Shown here: positions 1-35,759 of the stretch, in pieces
How the letters are laid out: each line of letters begins with the position of its first letter
Position numbering within the stretch: position 1 is the first letter of the stretch
Source of the DNA: Pogona vitticeps
Taxonomy: Eukaryota > Chordata > Lepidosauria > Squamata > Agamidae
Reading direction: 5' to 3'
Assembly (NCBI RefSeq): GCF_051106095.1
Contig: NC_135783.1
Span: forward strand, 59,181,447-59,245,446
Length of the DNA: 64,000 nt
Made by a program: the position numbers and the translations under genes
Notes under the pieces: model-generated
Told to the model about the DNA's origin: nothing
Seen by the model: only the letters and a program-made list of their open reading frames with translations
The model's database searches: none

Positions 1-313
1 TGAGCTATAGGGCAAAATAGGAGGTAAAGGGAAGGAGAGATGTGTCAGTTCTCTGTCAAACTTGGTCATAAGCACCCACTGTGAGGTGTGTGTTTGTGTG
101 TGTGTTTTTGGCACATGCCCATGGTAAGGGTAACAGCAGCAGTATGCCCAAACAGATGCACTTATCCAGATGTCTTAATTATGTGAGAAGTAGTTGTGAT
201 AATAGGCAGTAGGGGGACCACTGTGGAAGAAATCCTCATCAGATCCCACTGTCCTGGGCATTTACTTACTTATTTACATATTTATTTACATATTTATTTA
301 TATATTTACATAT

Positions 314-372
<59 letters not shown>

Positions 373-601
373 TCTATCTATCTATCTATCTATCATTAGG
401 ACATAGAACCTGTTGTTAATTTATTTGAATCCCACCACTGCAAAGGTCTCTATTTAAGGGGGGGCATGGTAAAGAAAAGGTTAAGAACTGTTGAATTAGA
501 ATATTTATAATTGAATTAAATAGCTTTCAGCACATCCATGTACATCAGTGCAACACTTAATTTCTTTTAAGTTATGTATACGTATATATTCACATTTACA
601 G
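1..601. other. TARBP1 intron (left edge)
   Basis: Intronic sequence before the first visible exon. It holds a short GT run near 85-108 and the TTTA/TCTA microsatellite listed separately. No other exon with usable splice sites was found. Confidence 0.7.
266..394. repeat. (TTTA)n/(TCTA)n microsatellite
   Basis: About 130 bp of TTTA units, with TTAC interruptions on the left and TCTA units on the right. The open frame over it (repeating IYLFIYLF) is a repeat artefact. Confidence 0.95.
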
Positions 602-26422
<25,821 letters not shown>

Positions 26423-26592
26423 ACACATAACTCTTATGAAAACTGTTGTTCTGATGGTGCTATAAAATCCAATGAGTTTTTAATAACATTGTCGAAAGAA
26501 AGTTTATAGTTACATGCTTTTAAAAAATGTAAATACCTTAAACCATGACTGTATTAAAATTATCCAATAAAGATTCTTTCAATACATGGGTG
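26423..26592 (+). other. TARBP1: TARBP1 3' UTR with poly(A) signal
   Basis: A short 3' UTR. AATAAA lies at 26566-26571, with the likely cleavage site about 20 bases on. Confidence 0.8.
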
Positions 26593-26651
26593 TCTTTGTA
26601 GCTTTCTTGGTTGATGCTACTTAACTCTTGGTTCTGTTGCTCTAAAACCAT

Positions 26652-26884
26652 GACCCAAATTCTGTTAGTTACACTTGCAAGTGTAACAGAAACAGCCTAA
26701 CCTTTGGAGGTGAAATGCCTCAAGTTAAGAAATCACTGTAAACATTACTTGTTTTGTACTGAGACACATGACTTGGCATGCAACAAATGACATGCACAAT
26801 GATTTCTTAACTTGAGGAAATTTGCCACCAAAGGTTATTCTCTTTGCATACTGCTAATGTAAAACCCCAACAGGATTTTGGCCA
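26652..26884. mobile_element. MITE-like element with long diverged inverted repeats
   Basis: The left part, with TAACCTTTGGAGGTGAAATG and CCTCAAGTTAAGAAATCA, is mirrored by TGATTTCTTAACTTGAGG and CACCAAAGGTTA. The pairing extends outward to CCCAAATTCTGTTAG against CAACAGGATTTTGG. A perfect 20-bp palindrome lies at 26668-26687. The family is unknown and the limits approximate. Confidence 0.6.
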
Positions 26885-27138
26885 ACCTGTATTCTTTTGA
26901 GGGTTTTGTTCTGTATTGACCAACGATATGCCTTGCATGCAGTGTACGACTACAAATGGAAATATAGGTGTTAATCCTCCTCTTCTGTGCACTGGACACC
27001 TAATTTAGCCAGACCCCACAGGAACAGTGGTTGCACAGAGCTGTAGGTGCCATGTAACGAGCCCATGAACACATACTCTAACACAAAGATCATGGGGCAT
27101 CTGGTTCCATACTGTACTTTTTAGTCAAGGGTCAAGTA

Positions 27139-27505
27139 CAGTGGTGCCCCGCATAGCGACGTTAATCCGTTCTGGATTAATCGTCGCTATCCGGAAACAT
27201 CGCAATGCAGGGGGGAAACCCCAAAGTTTAATGCGTTCCTATGTGGCGAAAACTCACCGTTATGCAAAGATCCTCCATAGCGCCGCCATTTTCGCTGCCT
27301 CGGTAAGCGAAGAAGTCGCGCGAAAATGGTTGCGGTGGCCATTTTGGAACCGCTGATCAGCTGTTCCGCAAACGCTTACCGATCATCGCAATGCAATGTT
27401 TAGGCTATTAAAACATCGCAATGCGATCGCATTAGCGATCCCAAAAAATAGATCGCTATGTGGATTCGTCGTTAAACGGTGCGCTCGTTATGCGAGGCAC
27501 CACTG
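27139..27505. mobile_element. Tigger-like MITE, complete
   Basis: 367 bp, CAGTGGTGCCCCGCATAGCG to GCGAGGCACCACTG, with TA at 27137-27138 and 27506-27507. It lies between the convergent 3' ends of TARBP1 and COA6. Confidence 0.9.
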
Positions 27506-28114
27506 TATTAATGATTGCCTGGCTTCAGTTTGAAAGATTTCATATTTTTAAATTATGTACTTTCATATTCACAGTACAAAGAATCCCTCCACATTGTATG
27601 CACATAGGTGTGTCAGCAAAAATGAAAAGCACTACCAAAAAGAACTATTCATTAGTAGTTAGGCCAGCCTAGGTTTACATACTCCTTCATTCTCTCTCAG
27701 AACTGCACAATAGGCAATACCTGCCTTTTCTTGATCAAGTAAGAGGGCTACTTGGATATAGGATAAAGATTCTGACTGTGGAAAAATTCAGTCAGTGCAA
27801 CACTTAGGTGCATGCAATTTATGCCCCACTATGGGTACAATAGAAAATCTAGCAAATGGCCAAGACAAAGCTATTGAAGTAGCCCACTTCTTGTAAAAAA
27901 CCAGTCTAATTATCTTATTTTATTTTGTTATTAATTTTACGTATATTTCATATATGTCCATAATTTTAAATTGTGCAATGCTCCGATATAAAGAAAGAAT
28001 GCTTATCTTACCTGCATGTCAGAAAGGAAAATCAATATGTGAAAACCCTATGAATGGAGAGGAAACTATGTATAAAAGAAGAATATAGTGATGAATTCAT
28101 AAGATGCTATGGAG
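27506..28114. other. Intergenic between TARBP1 and COA6
   Basis: 27891-28010 holds an A+T-rich repeat also seen near 40296-40410 (both contain TTTTAAATTGTGCA). Otherwise no feature. Confidence 0.55.
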
Positions 28115-28386
28115 AGGGATACCACATACTATTCACACTTTATTGGTGGTTGCAGCCTTTCCGTCATGATTGTTGCATGGGGGTCCCTTCCCTTCACCAT
28201 GTACTTCACATGATGAGGTGAGCTGGAACTTTCAGACCAAGGCCGAAAAAACAAACATAGCTCCTCATATAATTTTTTAGGCCATTGGACTTATTTACTG
28301 ATAATCAGTACTTTAAGTATCGCCATTGATACTGTTCTTCTGCAAACATCTTTGCAATTAATGTCTTTCCAACAGTCGATGGGTAC
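28115..28386 (-). other. COA6: COA6 3' UTR with poly(A) signal
   Basis: Downstream of the COA6 stop on the minus strand. AATAAA on that strand lies at 28139-28144. The 3' limit is inferred from the signal. Confidence 0.7.
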
Positions 28387-28479
28387 CTACGACTTGTTTG
28401 GCGCTAAAGGTTCAAATCCTTTGGTTTCCAACAGTGCTTTGTATTTCAGATACTCTCTTCTTCTGTTGAAGTATTTAAC
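28387..28479 (-). CDS. COA6: COA6 last coding exon
   Basis: Minus-strand frame VKYFNRRREYLKYKALLETK, then GFEPLAPNKS and stop at 28387-28389. Human: IKYFDKRRDYLKFKEKFEAG. The acceptor is AAACAG just above 28479. Confidence 0.95.
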   Translation of the reverse strand, partial: VKYFNRRREYLKYKALLETKGFEPLAPNKS

Positions 28480-30415
28480 CTGTTTTGAACAAGATTCCTA
28501 TTAAATAACAAAGCAGGCATAAAAAAATTCTAGCACACCAACAAAAATATGAACTATATATGACATTTATGTTTGTTAGATTTACATCCTGCATTTCTTC
28601 CAATGAACTCAAGGCAGCTTGCGTGCCTCTTCCTTCCTCCTCCCGACAATCCTAAGAGGTTAAGTTGTAATGAAGTGCAGTAACTGGCCTGGGGTTACCC
28701 ACTGAGAATCATCTTCGAGTCCAAAACACTAACCACTAAACCACACTGGCTCTCTCAGATTTTATCACTGCAAACATGTTCAACTACTTGGAAATGCTGA
28801 TCTCAGCTAAGTCATGGCATCACAACACCTTTGGTGAAGGTCTTCTCACTTACACAAGAAGAGAGTTCTTGTGTCTTCTCGCTGTAAAGTAAGAGGGATA
28901 GGGATATGTCATAACTTTCTATTCATCAAGAGGTACAATTCTGTCTCCAGAGGCCTGCATCAGGACAAAAGCTTTCCAGCAAGGTTCCCTCTAAGGTACA
29001 CGCCTGCCTACATGACTACCTGCCTCTATGCAGGGCTCCTTCTCCTTCGCATACCCACGGCAATTGATCTAGTCATGACAGAACCCGGTGCAGGAGGGAG
29101 GGAGTCGCAGAACCCAGAGTGGGAGGGAGGCTGCGTCCCACCCAATGGGGCTGAATAGAGGGAATGTCGCTGCACAGCATAATATATTTTTCAATGGACA
29201 TATAATGCCAGGATGTTTGAGATACCAGCAACAACTGTTCTATGAATGGCCACTGAATAATTGTCACTTGTCAGTACTTTCTGTAATCAATTTCCCTCTG
29301 ACTCACTGTTTACAATTTTGTTCTCCCCACTCTGTATTCATGAATTTAATATAGTTGGCATAGCCTGGGAAAGCTTATGCTATAATAATTTGTTCATCTT
29401 TAACATACAAGTTTTTTTATAATTAACAGTACAGTGGGGTCTTGACTTAAGAACGGCTTGAGTTAAGAACATTTTGACTTAAGAACCGCTCTCATAGGAA
29501 AATATTGACTTGACTTACATACTTAGATTTGAGTTAAGAACTGAAAAAAACCCACGTGGGAGGCAGGGAAAGTGCAAAATTTGAACTTTCAGTTAACTGT
29601 TGGCCAGTGAAAAGGGTGCCTGTCTGCTTCCTCACTTCTCCCAGTGTTTAGAGAGTGGATTGGGAGACAGTCTTCAGACTGCCTGGTACTGTACTGCCTG
29701 GACTGTATTTTCCCTGCCTTCCCTGAACCTTTCTGGACCTAAGAAAAAAAGAAACAAAATATCCCCCTCTAGTGGTCGAAGGCAGAATAGCAGCTTCCCA
29801 TTAGTTTCTATGGACAGAAAAGAGCAGATACGGATCAAATGGTTTTCAATGCATTCCTATGGGAAATGCAGATTTGACCTGAGAACTTTTTGACTTGAGA
29901 ACCGCCTTCCAATATGGATTAAGTTCTCAAGTCAAGACCCCACTGTATTAGTAGTGGTAGAGACAGAAAGACAAGTCTATTTTACCCCTTTGCCTCTATT
30001 TCAATTGCTTGGCCCAGTATGCTGTTCATTTGGGCCTCATGCAGAACAGTACCTTACATGCACGGTTTCTTTCTGGCTGCCACCTGCACAAGGGGGAAGC
30101 CACTGCTCCCCTGTGCAAATGAAGATCTCCAGCCTGCACAATCACAAGACAGAGATCAGCAGGAGGAAGTGTGGACGCCTCTCCCTGCAGAACCATCACA
30201 CTCCATGAAAAGAAATGGGATTCTAAATTAAGAATTAATATTTCGTTGAATACCATGTTAGTGTTACTTACCCATTGCTGTGGGCATGTTTTCTCAAAAG
30301 TACCCTTACATGTTTCACACTTAGTTGTGTCTTCCAAGTTTTCATCTAAGCACTTCCAGTACTCATCCCGGGCCTCCCAGCAAGCCTTCCTTTCCTTCAT
30401 TGATGGTGCTGACAT
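28387..30415 (-). CDS. COA6: COA6, cytochrome c oxidase assembly factor 6 (complete coding sequence)
   Basis: COA6 is a small twin-cysteine protein of the mitochondrial intermembrane space. It helps mature the copper site of the COX2 subunit of complex IV with SCO1/SCO2. Two coding exons, 30272-30415 and 28387-28479 on the minus strand, join in frame (donor GTAAGT, acceptor AAACAG) to 78 aa, against 79 in the human short form. The first exon reads MSAPSMKERKACWEARDEYW then KCLDENLEDTTKCETCKGTF. C12/C22 form the CX9C pair and C33/C44 the CX10C pair. An extra Cys36 is present. The start ATG sits 8 bases after a splice acceptor, so at least one 5' non-coding exon exists upstream, most likely in the CpG island at 33.6-34.3 kb. 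Confidence 0.96.
28578..28755 (-). mobile_element. MIR-like tRNA-SINE
   Basis: On the minus strand it begins GCCAGTGTGGTTTAGTGGTT, with AGTGTTTTGGACTCGAAGAT in the B-box region, and ends CTGCCTTGAGTTCATTGGAA and AATGCAGGATGTAAA. This is the tRNA head plus L2-like tail of the MIR class. It lies in the COA6 intron. Confidence 0.8.
29432..29945. mobile_element. Tigger-like MITE, divergent subfamily
   Basis: 514 bp, CAGTGGGGTCTTGACTTAAG to TTCTCAAGTCAAGACCCCACTG, with TA at 29430-29431 and 29946-29947. The ends differ from the CAGTGGTGCC copies, so it is a separate subfamily. It lies in the COA6 intron. Confidence 0.9.
30272..30415 (-). CDS. COA6: COA6 first coding exon
   Basis: 48 codons from ATG (30413-30415) to CAATGG, followed by GTAAGT. 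The exon itself starts at 30423, after an ATTACTAG acceptor. It contains all four CX9C/CX10C cysteines. Confidence 0.96.
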
Positions 30416-30589
30416 TTTGGTGTCTAGTAATAAAAGAGTACAGATTTATCATTCTTGAATGGCTTGTGAAATTCTGCAGTTTAGAAGAATTACCAATCAA
30501 TTTTGCACTTTACTTGGATGTCAAGTCCTTCTCATTTCACTGGCATTTATGTTCCAATAATATGCTTAGCAGTTCAACCAGCGCTTAAA

Positions 30590-30915
30590 ATCAGTGAACA
30601 GCATGGATCTGAACCTGGATCTTGCCTGTCTTAGTCTATATTCTTTAACAACTGCCTGGAAGCAGGCGGTGCATCATGGCCTCTTCCAGTTTGAAGACAC
30701 TTGTCCAGCAGGCCAAGGCAAAGAGGCAATCCCGAAACCAGCAAAATCAGGGAGCTGGACAGGGGACAGTTTGTATTTGTCTTCAGTGTGGAAAGGATTG
30801 TCACTCTCGAACTGGCCTTCTCAGCCACACTAGACGCTGTTCCAAGACCTCTATTCAGAGCACGTTACCACAGTCTCTTGAGACTGAAGGATGCTTACAA
30901 TGCATGCTTACTTAG
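30590..30915 (+). mobile_element. Non-LTR retrotransposon C-terminus with zinc-finger motif
   Basis: Frames encode WKQAVHHGLFQFED, then LQCGKDCHSRTGLLSHTRRC, a C-x2-C...H-x3-4-C/H finger, and the tail CTTGAGACTGAAGGATGCTT. The same product is on the minus strand at 40857. It is the end of a LINE ORF2, not a host zinc-finger gene. I cannot place the family. Confidence 0.7.
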
Positions 30916-31143
30916 TACAGAATTAAACACTATTCAGTTACAGTTCAAAGCAATTCCTTCAATAAGAGTATTTTTTATTTTTACAATTTCAATATTTATA
31001 AATAATTGAAAAAACAAATGTAGCATCTAAAGGTGATTGAAATCCACTACTTTTTGCTAGCTGGAAATAGAATAATTCCATCATGGGGCTTGAAACTTTA
31101 AGTATATGCCAGAGCAGGCCAAACTCATTCAGCATCCTTATTA

Positions 31144-31359
31144 CAGTGGATATAAAAAGTTTACATACCCCTGTCAAAATGTCTAGTGTCTGTGATGTAA
31201 AAAAATGAGACAAAGATAAATCATTTCAGAACTTTTTCGACCTTTAATGAGACCTATGAACTGTACAACTCAGTTGAACATTTAACTGAAATGTTTTGGG
31301 TGGAGAGAAGTAAAAACAAAAAACATTTTAATAGGGGTGTAAACTTTTTATATCCACTG
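31144..31359. mobile_element. Tc1-like MITE
   Basis: 216 bp. It starts CAGTGGATATAAAAAGTTTA and ends TAAACTTTTTATATCCACTG, perfect inverted termini, with TA at 31142-31143 and 31360-31361. Between them lie only end-proximal sequences of a Tc1 element, so the transposase was deleted. Confidence 0.92.
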
Positions 31360-33454
31360 TATGTCAGGCCATACTAACTCTGCAGTCAGTACTAACCATC
31401 AGAAAATGCTCAGGTAAGATTTCAGCAGGCTGTACTGTTGTTCCTTAGTCTTCTGATCATTCCACCCGCTCCCACATCTTAGAGTCTCTGGGGAAAACTA
31501 AAGCTGATATGCACCTTTAAAGGTGTGTTGTTTCCCTGCTGATGCTTAAGTACTACACACTGGTTTGGGGGCTGCCACTCCCTTGATTACTACAGTTTCA
31601 GTGTGAAGCAGTCAGATTTTAAATGGAACTATATAGTACAGTGAATGATTGTGTACTACAACAAATGCTTGAATGCGCAGGCCCCAGCAACTGATAAATT
31701 TCCCCATCCTTGCAGAACTGTGTCCAAGAGGTAACAAAAATCCTACAATCCAAAGACATGGTTGGGCAATACCATTATTAGACTACTAAAAAACAGAATA
31801 TATCCACATGAAAACTAGCTTCCGTTTTTGATATTTTAGTGTTTTAATAAAAGTATCACTCTACCTTGTCTTTGGATTGTGTACAAGGACCACATGACTA
31901 TCTTTTTTTGAAGGGCCAAAAACCATTCTTTTAGATATTACAGAACAGATGAACTGTCATTCTTAGACTGTTAACATGTATTAAACAGTGAATTGGTATA
32001 CAGTACTAAGCTGCATACAGAAGCCTCAGCAGAAGAACTTAAATGCTCAAAATAATAACAGATTTTCAAATGAAGGTTTTTAACAATGCTGAAAGCATCT
32101 ATTCCTGAGGATTTCTTCTATTATTTTTTAGCATTTTAAGCAGACAAATTATAAATGGCAAATATTAACTATTTACCATATTTTTGTATATAAGATGATA
32201 CTTTTGTCTAATATATTTAGATTAAAACTTGAGGGTCATCTTATACAGGGAAATAAGGAGGCGGGAGGGATCAAAGACCTAAGCTTTCTCTTAGAGTAGA
32301 AACAGGGAAGAAGTGTTTCTCCAGACACAATTCTAGCCAGGTCATGACAGAATGCCATGCCTAGCAAGCTCAGTCAACAAGCTTTGAGGGCTTTCTCAGG
32401 CTCAACTGTACCAGCACAATTGCTATTGTTTCTTGCAATTATAACTTTCACACATTAATTGACACATCCTTCAATCCGGAAGAATTTTCACCAGAAGATA
32501 GAGAAAATATTGATCAGAATTATACTAGTTGAGTTAAGAGAATTTAAAAGGCATTTTTCTACATGAATGGAGAATTTAAAATTAAGACCCCTGTAGGAAA
32601 AAGGCAAGCTAGAAAATGATACAACAATTTATTTAGGAGTAAAGAACAGGGTTCATTTCTGAATAGACAGACATGAGATTGTGCTGTAGAATGTGCCTGG
32701 GGGGGGGGGCAGGAGACATCAAAAAACATCAGTGCTGAAACACTGCTGCAAGTATGCCCATCAACTGACTGGAAAAATCCGATACCAGTACATCTAAAAC
32801 TGTATTTCTATCTTTGCCAGCAGGAAAAAGGCTCCAAGGACCATGTATATTCACTTCACAGTAACCTCCCAGTATTCAAATGTATATTCTACCTTTCACA
32901 AAGCATTCCAAAGTAGATTGCAACACAAAACACACACAAAAATGCACACACCGGGGAAAGGATGATAGATGTTGTAGTCCAACAACATCTGAAACATGGC
33001 AAGCTGCCCCTTCCTTCTTTCAACTACAACACTGATGCCCACTCCCCTTCTTCCTGCCCTGCAACAATCATCAAAGCAGGAAGCAGGCAATCTGTCAGGT
33101 GGTGAGGTTTGTATCCTGCCTTTCCTCCCATGAATTCGGGATATCATACATCAGCCATTCTCAATGGGGCCATACGGCCACTGGGTACATCTCAAGGGGG
33201 CCACAGACTGGAAACAATTCTTCACAAGCCCCCTTATAAGGTCCATTATGCAACTTACACAGTCCTGATTTGGCCTATATTTCTTTGAAATTATGTTTAT
33301 GTTAAAGGCTCCCTTGCTCCTGACTTTAACCTCACAGGGACAAGGTCATTCCTTCCTTTCAGGGATCAGGACAGAAGAGAAACTTAAGTGTCCTAAGCTG
33401 TGCGCACACACGCACACGATAGCTGCCGTCATGAACTTTACTGGAGAGACTGTT
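31360..33454. other. COA6 intron/upstream DNA, sparse repeats
   Basis: Near 32172-32260 is an old repeat (ACCATATTTTTGTATATAAG and GAGGGTCATCTTATACAG, roughly inverted). A poly-G run lies at 32701-32709. Nothing coding is recognised. Confidence 0.45.
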
Positions 33455-33477
33455 GGGACGAGAATGGGCTAAGCCCT

Positions 33478-33575
33478 ATTTGAAATTCCCACCTGCCCAT
33501 GAAGTTTACTGGGTGACCTTGAACCAGTGCATCTCTATCAGCCTGAGGCATCTCACGAAGTGGGTGTGAGAATAA
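33478..33575 (+). mobile_element. MIR-like SINE core
   Basis: GCCCATGAAGTTTACTGGGT, then GACCTTGAACCAGTGCATCT and TCTCACGAAGTGGGTGTGAG follow the MIR core. It sits just left of the CpG island. Confidence 0.65.
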
Positions 33576-33589
33576 GAAACAGGCAGGAG

Positions 33590-34290
33590 GAGCTCCTCTG
33601 AGGAAAGACGGGACGAACATTCCCCCCCCCCGTCTCTTATCCACACGACCGGCGGAGACACGCCTCGGGGCGGGTGGGAGAAAAGCCAGGGGGGACCGCA
33701 GCCGCCTCTCGCACGGCATTTCCCCCCCCCCCCGGGGTCTCAAAATGCTCGAGATAACCGCAAACTGTCAAGGGAAGGTAAACGAGGTTCCCAAGAGCGC
33801 GGGCGGAAGAGAGAAGGGACCCCCACACACACCGCCCGCCCGCCTCCTCGTCGCCCGCTCACCTCGTGGAGGAGGGCGGCGCGGGTGGAGAGCCGAGGCC
33901 GGAGAGAGCGTCCCGGCGCCGCCTCGTACATCGGGCTGGGCCCTGCGGGGAAAGAAGAGCAGCGCCGGAAGCGTCACGCGAAAGGGGACCCACCAAACCT
34001 CGCCTTCCTGCAACCCCCCGGACAAGCGAAGGCTCCGAGAGGATCTCTACCGCCACTTACCTCCACGCTTCCGGTAAAGTTGAGGAAACCCCGGATATAC
34101 AGCGAGGTGAACCGGAAACGTTTGGGCCGCCGGGAAGCCTGTAGGAGAGAGGAGGGCGTGTGCTCCCACCTGTGGTGCTTGGTCCCTGGGCGGTGATCAA
34201 GGGTGCCAGGGCGCCCGTGTGTGCAATTTCCAGTCACCCGCCGGGGGCTGCTGGGCTGTAAAATAAAAACGTTTGAGCGTCTATATGGCG
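33590..34290 (-). promoter_or_regulatory. COA6: CpG island promoter and non-coding first exon(s) of COA6
   Basis: The only G+C- and CpG-rich stretch near COA6. On the minus strand there are two good donors: GTAAGTGG directly below 34061 and GTGAGCGG directly below 33863. Either could end a 5' UTR exon that splices to the acceptor at 30424. ETS-type CCGGAAG sites lie near 33965 and, on the minus strand, near 34066-34073. No TATA box is evident. A plus-strand donor (AAGGTAAACG near 33776) leaves room for divergent transcription. The exact start site is not determined. Confidence 0.7.
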
Positions 34291-34471
34291 TCGCCCCCAT
34301 GTTTGGTCTTTCCAGCTTGTGATTTTCATTGCTCTTCGTGGTCCGTCTGCAGTTATGCCGGTTCCTGGTTGATTCCCGTTGTCTGTCGTTGACTCAACAT
34401 GCAGTAGCTGTTATGTGCCATCAGGTTGCCCATGTATGGCAATCCTCCAGAAAGCCCTGGCATTAAGAATT

Positions 34472-34697
34472 GTGGTTGTTGTGGGTTTTTCGGGCTCTTT
34501 GGCCGTGTTCTGAAGGTTGTTCTTCCTGACATTTCAGCAATCTTTCTGGCCAAAATTTTCAGAGGACTGGAGTAGGAACTCTATGGACAGAGTTCCTACT
34601 CCAGTCCTCTGAAGATGCCGGCCATAGAGACTGGTGAAACATCCGGAAGAACCACCTTCAGAACATGGCCAAAGAGCCCGAAAAACCCACAACCATT
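34472..34697. repeat. Fold-back of Penelope-like terminal repeats with hammerhead-ribozyme-like core
   Basis: Two inverted arms meet at about 34583-34588. The outer parts (GGGTTTTTCGGGCTCTTTGG against CCAAAGAGCCCGAAAAACCC) and inner parts (AGTAGGAACTCT against AGAGTTCCTACT) are near identical. The right arm at 34609-34643 reads CTGAAGA, then a TGCC...GGT stem, then GAAAC and ATC. This is the layout of a type I hammerhead core, as known from Penelope-like element terminal repeats. The middle of the left arm is more decayed. Family assignment is by motif and memory only. Confidence 0.6.
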
Positions 34698-34884
34698 AGA
34701 TCCCAGCTGTGAAAGCCTTCGCAAATACATTAAGAGTTGTATTCATGTCCTGCAGACAAAAGGCTCTGTCTTTCTTCTGTTTAATTAGTCCCTGTCAAGT
34801 TTCGTTTTCCTCTCTTGCCTCTGCTTTCAACTTTTCCCAGCATTATTCTCTTTTCCAGTAAGTCTTATTTTCTCCTGGTATGCT

Positions 34885-35491
34885 CAAAGTGACAGATTTT
34901 ACTTTCTTGGGCTCCATGATCCCTGCAGATGGGGACAGCAGCCACAAAATTAAAAGACGCCTGCTTCTTGGGAGGAAAGTGATGACAAACCTAGACAGCA
35001 TCTTAAAACGCAGAGACATCACCTTGCCAACAAAGGTCTGCATAGTCAAAGCTATGGTTTTTCCAGTAGTGATGTATGGAAGTGAGAGCTTGGACCATAA
35101 AGAAGGCTGGCCACTGAAGAGTTGATGCTTTATAATTGTGATGCTGGAGGAGGCTCTTGGGAGTCCCCTGGACTGCAAGGAGAACAAACCTATCCATTTT
35201 GAAGGAAATCAACACTGAGTGCTCACTGGAAGGGCAGATCCTGAAACTGAGGCTCCAATACTTTGGCCATCTCACGAGAAGAGAAGACTCCCTGGAAAAG
35301 ACCCTGATGTTGGGAAAGTGTGAAGGCAAGAGGAGTAGGGGACGATAGAGGATGAGATAGTTGGACAGTGTCACTGAAGCTACCAACATGAATTTGACCC
35401 AACTCCGGGAGGCAGTGGAAGACAGGAGAGCCTGGCGTGCTCTGGTTCATTGGGTCACAAAGAGTCAGACACGACTTAACAACAACAAATG
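34885..35491 (+). mobile_element. BovB (RTE) LINE, 3' end
   Basis: 5'-truncated. Frames give FTFLGSMIPADGDSSHKIKR, RRDITLPTKVCIVKAMVFPV and TNMNLTQLREAVEDRRAWRA, then the end GAGTCAGACACGACTTAACA plus (AAC)n. Several frame breaks. Confidence 0.92.
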
Positions 35492-35759
35492 CCCAAAGTA
35501 CAGTAGTTTCTGTTTAGTTGTTTTTGCTTCTAGAGTAAGTTCAAGCTTGATTTGATCTTATACCTAGTTGCCTTTCTGGCAATCCAGGGTATCCTTGTGT
35601 CACACAATTTGATTGTCCTAATGTATAATCTATATTCTGAACAAGAGCCTGGTGTTAGGATAGACTATGGAGGAGAAAGATGATTTCTAGTATTTTAAAT
35701 CTGTTCATTAGTGTGTGCTTATCATACAGAAATGTGTATCATACAGAAAACTGGATCAC

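Noticed and set aside
30676-30915. Possible small zinc-finger gene
   Set aside because: The same product recurs at 40857-41430 with LINE-type sequence in front. It is a retrotransposon end.
33438-34300. Cluster of arginine/proline-rich open frames on both strands
   Set aside because: CpG-island composition artefact around the COA6 promoter.
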